This document shows, piece after piece, positions 41,041 to 44,603 of a stretch of 44,603 bases of DNA (positions are counted from its first letter, which is position 1; every line of letters starts with the position of its first letter). Made by a program: the position numbers and the translations under genes. A model generated the notes under the pieces. The model did no database searches and had not been told where the DNA came from. It saw only the letters and a list, made by a program, of their open reading frames with translations. Location: assembly GCF_938017775.1 (NCBI RefSeq), contig NZ_CALIIU010000036.1, positions 1-44,603 of the forward strand, given 5' to 3'. The DNA comes from an uncultured Campylobacter sp. (lineage in GTDB: Bacteria; Campylobacterota; Campylobacteria; Campylobacterales; Campylobacteraceae).

Positions 41041-42275
41041 TATAAATCGATCTTATTAAGTCCGAAATGCTCTTTGAAATCCTCGCAAACACTATAAAAA
41101 TCGACGCCTTCAATTTTCGGCTTTGCTTTGAAAAACTCTAACATCGAATTATACCCGCTAAGCAGCTCCTTGCTCTTTACGCCGTAACTGATCGAAATTC
41201 CAGCCTCAAAAAATGCCGCTAGCTTATCACAATACTTAAGCGCTTTGCCGTCGATTGTGCGAAATTTATCTTCGTTAAACATCTTTAGGCTGCCCTCTGC
41301 AAATTTAGGCTCCTTGCCTAGCTCGAAGGTGCGGTTTTCAAACTCGTCTTTTATAAATTTACTGCCCTCTTTACGGATACCCAAAATATAACTGAAATCA
41401 TCTCGCATATGTTCCGGCACGAATGGTAAAATTTTATCGTCTATTAGCCGCATCTCATATTCGCTAATGATGTCGCTAAGACCCTTAACGCCGTATTTTA
41501 CGGGGCTAATGATGTCGCGAGTGAGGCTTTCTGGTAGATCGTGAAATAGCGCGCAGAAAAAATTATACACCGTGCGCGAGCGACACGCACCCACTTCAAG
41601 CGAGAAAAAGTAGCTTAAGATCGCGACTACCAGCATGTGTCCAAGCACCGATGTCTCAGGGATGCGCGGCGTCTGCGCCCAGCGCTTTTGAAAACGAAGT
41701 CTGCCGCTAAGATCGACTATGCGGGCGAGCTTTTTATTCATCACGATCTTTCGCACGCCGATGAGCTCGTAATAATCCTCGAGCTCCTCCTCCACCTTGG
41801 CTTTTAGCTCTTCGATGTCGTTTAGAAACTGGCTCGTTTGATAGACGATGTTAAATTCCCACCGCGTAGAGAGGTAGCTCGCCGCCTTTAAGATCACGGC
41901 TTCTTTCTTATGATCCTTGGAATTTAGATATTTTTTAAATCGCTCGAAAAACGCGCCGTTTTGAATAGGCAAAAGATCGCTTTCGAGGACGCTTAAAACC
42001 CATTCGTTGATCTTTTTTTTCTTGGTTTTTTGGATCTGATGAAAGACGTCCGGACGGATGTCGGTTACTACGATACGCGCTAAAAACTCGAAAATCCCCG
42101 CTTCGATGACGTAGTTGATATCCACGTCGCACTCAAAGCTAGCGATGAAATAAGCGATGATAAATTTATGCGCCTGTTTGTCGAGCTCGACTAGACTTAC
42201 CATCTTTGGGTAATCGTTCCAGCGGCTAATGCTTGCGGATTTAAAAATTTGTTCGACTAAATTTGAGCTTATCAT
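41040..42275 (-). CDS. HD-domain hydrolase
   Basis: This 411-residue cytosolic protein has a metal-dependent HD phosphohydrolase core at about 200-300: LGHMLVVAILSYFFSLEVG, then CALFHDLPESLTRDI, where the HD pair follows a helix typical of the YfbR/nucleotidase-like group. The 190 N-terminal residues form a separate helical region I do not recognise. The substrate is probably a nucleotide, by family. It is the last gene of the gyrB operon, and its ATG overlaps the queF stop by four bases. Confidence 0.83.
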   Translation of the reverse strand: MISSNLVEQIFKSASISRWNDYPKMVSLVELDKQAHKFIIAYFIASFECDVDINYVIEAGIFEFLARIVVTDIRPDVFHQIQKTKKKKINEWVLSVLESDLLPIQNGAFFERFKKYLNSKDHKKEAVILKAASYLSTRWEFNIVYQTSQFLNDIEELKAKVEEELEDYYELIGVRKIVMNKKLARIVDLSGRLRFQKRWAQTPRIPETSVLGHMLVVAILSYFFSLEVGACRSRTVYNFFCALFHDLPESLTRDIISPVKYGVKGLSDIISEYEMRLIDDKILPFVPEHMRDDFSYILGIRKEGSKFIKDEFENRTFELGKEPKFAEGSLKMFNEDKFRTIDGKALKYCDKLAAFFEAGISISYGVKSKELLSGYNSMLEFFKAKPKIEGVDFYSVCEDFKEHFGLNKIDL

Positions 42276-42652
42276 CGGTAAATTTGGTCCGAGTTTATTT
42301 CGATTACCGTGTGGACGTTGCCGCGCGGATTAAAATCGCCCCTGATTTTCATAAATTTAGGCTTTAACTTACTTTGCAACGCACCGTAAATTTCATTTAT
42401 ACTATCCTCGTGGCTGATGTAGCGATCCATAAAGGAATTTATGTAAATTTTAATCGCTTTAAGTTCGACTACTAGCTTATCGGGGATATATTCCAAATAG
42501 ATCGTCGCAAAGTCCGGATAGCCAGAGCGCGGGCAGCGGCAGCAAAACTCGGGTAGGGTAATTTTTATCAAATAATCACACTCCTGTTTATTGGGCCAAA
42601 CTTCTAAATTTTTGATGTCAAATTTCTCAATTTCCTCTTCGCCGTATCTCAC
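42272..42652 (-). CDS. queF: NADPH-dependent 7-cyano-7-deazaguanine reductase QueF
   Basis: This 126-residue unimodular QueF reduces preQ0 to preQ1 for queuosine in tRNA. The nucleophile is Cys40 in CCRCPRSGYPDF, followed by Asp47. VVELKAIKIYINSFMDRYISHE matches the family block (LKSLK.Y.nSfR...H). The length is normal for the short form. It overlaps both neighbours: its ATG with the stop of the GGDEF/EAL gene and its stop with the HD gene. Unusual surplus Cys residues (37, 38) precede the catalytic one. Confidence 0.93.
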   Translation of the reverse strand: MRYGEEEIEKFDIKNLEVWPNKQECDYLIKITLPEFCCRCPRSGYPDFATIYLEYIPDKLVVELKAIKIYINSFMDRYISHEDSINEIYGALQSKLKPKFMKIRGDFNPRGNVHTVIEINSDQIYR

Positions 42653-44082
42653 TATGATCTCCTTAAATTCGATATATCGTTCGGCTTTTCAACGCAAAAT
42701 CCCTGAATATAATCGATGCCCATTTTATAAAGCTGCATTTGAAATTTCTCTTTGTCGATGAAACGCATCACGGTTTCAACGCCCGATTTCGCGCAAGCTT
42801 CGTTGATGCCTATAAAAATATTTTTAATCTTTTCATCGTCTAAATTTTTATTAAATTCTATGTCGTAAACGATAAAATCGACGTTTAGAAACTTTAAATA
42901 CTCAAAGCTAGCGTTTGAGCCGCCAAACTGCGACAGCGCGAAGCTAAATCCGAGTTCGCGGAATTTAATTAAAATTTCGTCAAAGCGCTTGATCTCCGGG
43001 TAGATGAGCTTTTCGTTAAACTCAAACACAATCTTTTTCGGATCGATTAGGTTATTATCAATGAGTTTTAAAATTTCATTGCGAAACTCGTTATTTCGCA
43101 GCGTCTGAGGCATGATCTCGATAAAAATTTTAGCGTCGATATCTTTAAAATAGATAATCCTAGAAATTTGTCTCATCATCGAAATATCGTATTTAATATC
43201 GTAATGATTTAGAAGCAAGATATCTAAAATTCTACTTTTTGTAATCTTTTCGCCGCTTCTTAGATCAAGCTTCGGAATTAAATTTATATGAGATTTTACC
43301 CCGTTTTTATCTGCGACGCGCTGATATTTAAAACTGAAATTTTCACTATCTATCGCCTCCATAACGTCGGCGGAAAATACGTCGATTAGCACCTTTTCGA
43401 CGTCGATAGACTTTTCGCCGTGCTCTTCGTCGTCCAGGTGATTGATCTTATAAAATAGCGCATTTACGATATTATGTAGATTGCGATCATAGGAGCTTGG
43501 AAGCATCGTAAATTCGCTTTTTATCTCTACATTTTTGATCGTTTGACTTGAAATTTTATGCTCAAACATCCGCAAAATATGGCTTAAATTTGTAGCTTTT
43601 GATTCCACTCCGAATACAAAGTAGCCATTTATAAAGCGACCGATCGGAAGGTCCTTAAAACCCTGCTCCGCCATAAAATTTGAAAGTTCCTTACAATACT
43701 CATATAAAATTTCATCGCCGTTTTTATAACCGTATCGATCGTTTATGTCGATGATATTTTTAATTCGCAAAAGAACGATATTTATTTGACGATTTTTGAC
43801 TAGATCGTTGCTTAAAATTTTCTCGATCTCCTCGCGCACGAATACGTGAGTAACGGGATCAATCAGCGTTTTTTGAAAGCCAAAATAAATTTGATAGATG
43901 ACATAATAAACATAACAAATTAAAAGTATCAAAAACAAAATTACGTCATCAAATTTAAACTCTCCGTTTCGAAACAAAATAATTCCAAAAACAATCAAAA
44001 CGCAGGTAAACGGCACCGAAATTTTAAGTGCCGTTATGAAGCGATTTTCGCGCTCTTTGGTCTCACTAAATAGAACAGACAT
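42652..44082 (-). CDS. Degenerate GGDEF-EAL membrane protein
   Basis: This 476-residue protein has two N-terminal membrane helices (about 17-65). A GGDEF-fold domain follows (about 80-230; RIKNIIDINDRYGYKNGDEIL), whose GGDEF signature reads INGYF. An EAL-fold domain (about 245-470) starts with FSFKYQRV; EAL itself is missing (NLIPKL), DDFG has become SQFG, and only the Glu of VFEFNEK and IQGF remain. Neither cyclic di-GMP synthesis nor hydrolysis is likely; a binding or scaffold role is inference. Its ATG overlaps the gyrB stop. Confidence 0.85.
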   Translation of the reverse strand: MSVLFSETKERENRFITALKISVPFTCVLIVFGIILFRNGEFKFDDVILFLILLICYVYYVIYQIYFGFQKTLIDPVTHVFVREEIEKILSNDLVKNRQINIVLLRIKNIIDINDRYGYKNGDEILYEYCKELSNFMAEQGFKDLPIGRFINGYFVFGVESKATNLSHILRMFEHKISSQTIKNVEIKSEFTMLPSSYDRNLHNIVNALFYKINHLDDEEHGEKSIDVEKVLIDVFSADVMEAIDSENFSFKYQRVADKNGVKSHINLIPKLDLRSGEKITKSRILDILLLNHYDIKYDISMMRQISRIIYFKDIDAKIFIEIMPQTLRNNEFRNEILKLIDNNLIDPKKIVFEFNEKLIYPEIKRFDEILIKFRELGFSFALSQFGGSNASFEYLKFLNVDFIVYDIEFNKNLDDEKIKNIFIGINEACAKSGVETVMRFIDKEKFQMQLYKMGIDYIQGFCVEKPNDISNLRRS

Positions 44083-44603
44083 TATATATCCAAGTGTTTA
44101 ACATCTTTGGCATGATCTTGGATGTAGTTTCGGCGCGGCTCGACCTCATCACCCATAAAAAGATTAAAGGTATCGCTAGCACTCTGTGCGTCTGCAATGC
44201 TAATTTTTAAAAGCCTTCTATTTTCAGGGCTCATAGTTGTTTCCCAAAGCTGCTCCGGATTCATCTCTCCAAGACCTTTATAGCGCTGAATATAAGCGCC
44301 TTTTTTCGAGCTTTTTTCGATTTCATCTAAAATTTCAATAAAATCCTTACCGAAGCTTACATCTCGCTCTTTGATCTTTGAATAAACTCTGATCGCCTCT
44401 TCAAAGATATAATTGCCAAATAAATTCTCATCTATCACAAGCTGTTCTAAGCCGCTCGGAGTTTGGACATAAATTCTAATGCCTCCATCATTTACGTAAG
44501 AATTTAATATATTAAATCCTTCGCTTTCCAGACGCGGTTTTAAAATTTTAAATAGTTCCTCGTATCCAAGGCTTCGCGCTTCGTCGTTTTCTATCAAAAA
44601 TCT
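44082..44603 (-). CDS. gyrB: DNA gyrase subunit B, C-terminal part (cut by window edge)
   Basis: The frame is open to the right edge of the window; about 173 C-terminal residues are seen. The signature YIQRYKGLGEMNPEQLWETT, MSPENRRLLKISIADA and the ending GDEVEPRRNYI, then VKHLDI, are those of the GyrB TOPRIM/C-terminal region. ParE is less likely, given the full match of the ending. GyrB binds and hydrolyses ATP for negative supercoiling. Its stop overlaps the next ATG (TAATG). In many Campylobacter genomes gyrB follows dnaA and dnaN. Confidence 0.93.
   Translation of the reverse strand, partial: RFLIENDEARSLGYEELFKILKPRLESEGFNILNSYVNDGGIRIYVQTPSGLEQLVIDENLFGNYIFEEAIRVYSKIKERDVSFGKDFIEILDEIEKSSKKGAYIQRYKGLGEMNPEQLWETTMSPENRRLLKISIADAQSASDTFNLFMGDEVEPRRNYIQDHAKDVKHLDI

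Noticed and set aside
1..44603. CRISPR array, tRNA or rRNA genes, insertion sequences
   Set aside because: No regularly spaced repeats, no TTCGA-type T-arm contexts with cloverleaf pairing, no transposase-like frames were seen; a tRNA scan would be decisive.

Overview
The window looks like a chromosomal segment of a Campylobacter of the relatively GC-rich oral type (C. gracilis, C. showae, C. rectus and relatives); the species cannot be fixed from the sequence alone. Pointers are a CjaA-type cysteine/amino acid binding lipoprotein, the gene run moaC - DUF493 - long helical protein, Tat-exported Mo reductases paired with monohaem cytochromes c, a small bacterial SRP RNA, and promoters made of an (extended) TATAAT box behind T-rich DNA without a clear -35 box. 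No phage, insertion sequence, CRISPR array or tRNA gene was seen.

Layout. 1-4951 (+): a DASS/SLC13 anion transporter, then a complete polar amino acid ABC importer (two permeases, ATPase, CjaA-like lipoprotein). 5541-10053 (-): a DUF3137 membrane protein, a MalY/PatB aminotransferase coupled to a DUF3737 beta-helix protein, and a small periplasmic protein with a His-rich tail. 10170-13579 (+): YegP-like protein, an EF-hand Gly-rich protein, a candidate small RNA, and moaC with its two followers. 13580-14698 is a gene-free island with a 12-C tract. 14699-20380 (+): M48 lipoprotein protease, CorC/HlyC-type CBS protein, fumC and a small membrane protein. 20582-24335 (-): respiratory operon 1, encoding a DsbI/DsbB-fold membrane protein, a monohaem cytochrome c and a TorA/DMSO-type reductase. 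25351-28032 (-): HutX haem carrier, DUF805 and TM2 membrane proteins; tpx (+) follows. 28919-32934 (-): a SUKH-like protein and respiratory operon 2 (cytochrome c plus a second reductase), with a divergent Crp/Fnr regulator at 33062 (+). 33776-37452: second DUF805, an ankyrin protein, and two duplicated orphan solute-binding proteins. 37905-44603: HAD phosphatase, typA, a small unknown, SRP RNA (+), then a tightly overlapping minus-strand operon gyrB - GGDEF/EAL - queF - HD, cut by the window edge. gyrB suggests that the replication origin may lie to the right.

How the genes connect. The two N-/S-oxide respiration modules dominate. Module 2 has an inverted repeat centred exactly at -41.5 from the predicted start of its cytochrome gene, beside a Crp/Fnr gene, the classical class II activator geometry. 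Module 1 instead carries two CTTAAG palindromes just downstream of its predicted start, a repressor-like position. It also begins with a DsbI-like protein that has lost the catalytic CxxC but kept the quinone-site arginine and the second cysteine pair. moaC (molybdenum cofactor) and fumC (fumarate metabolism) fit the same anaerobic respiratory lifestyle. Non-coding DNA is crowded with RAATTY words and perfect palindromes built from them.
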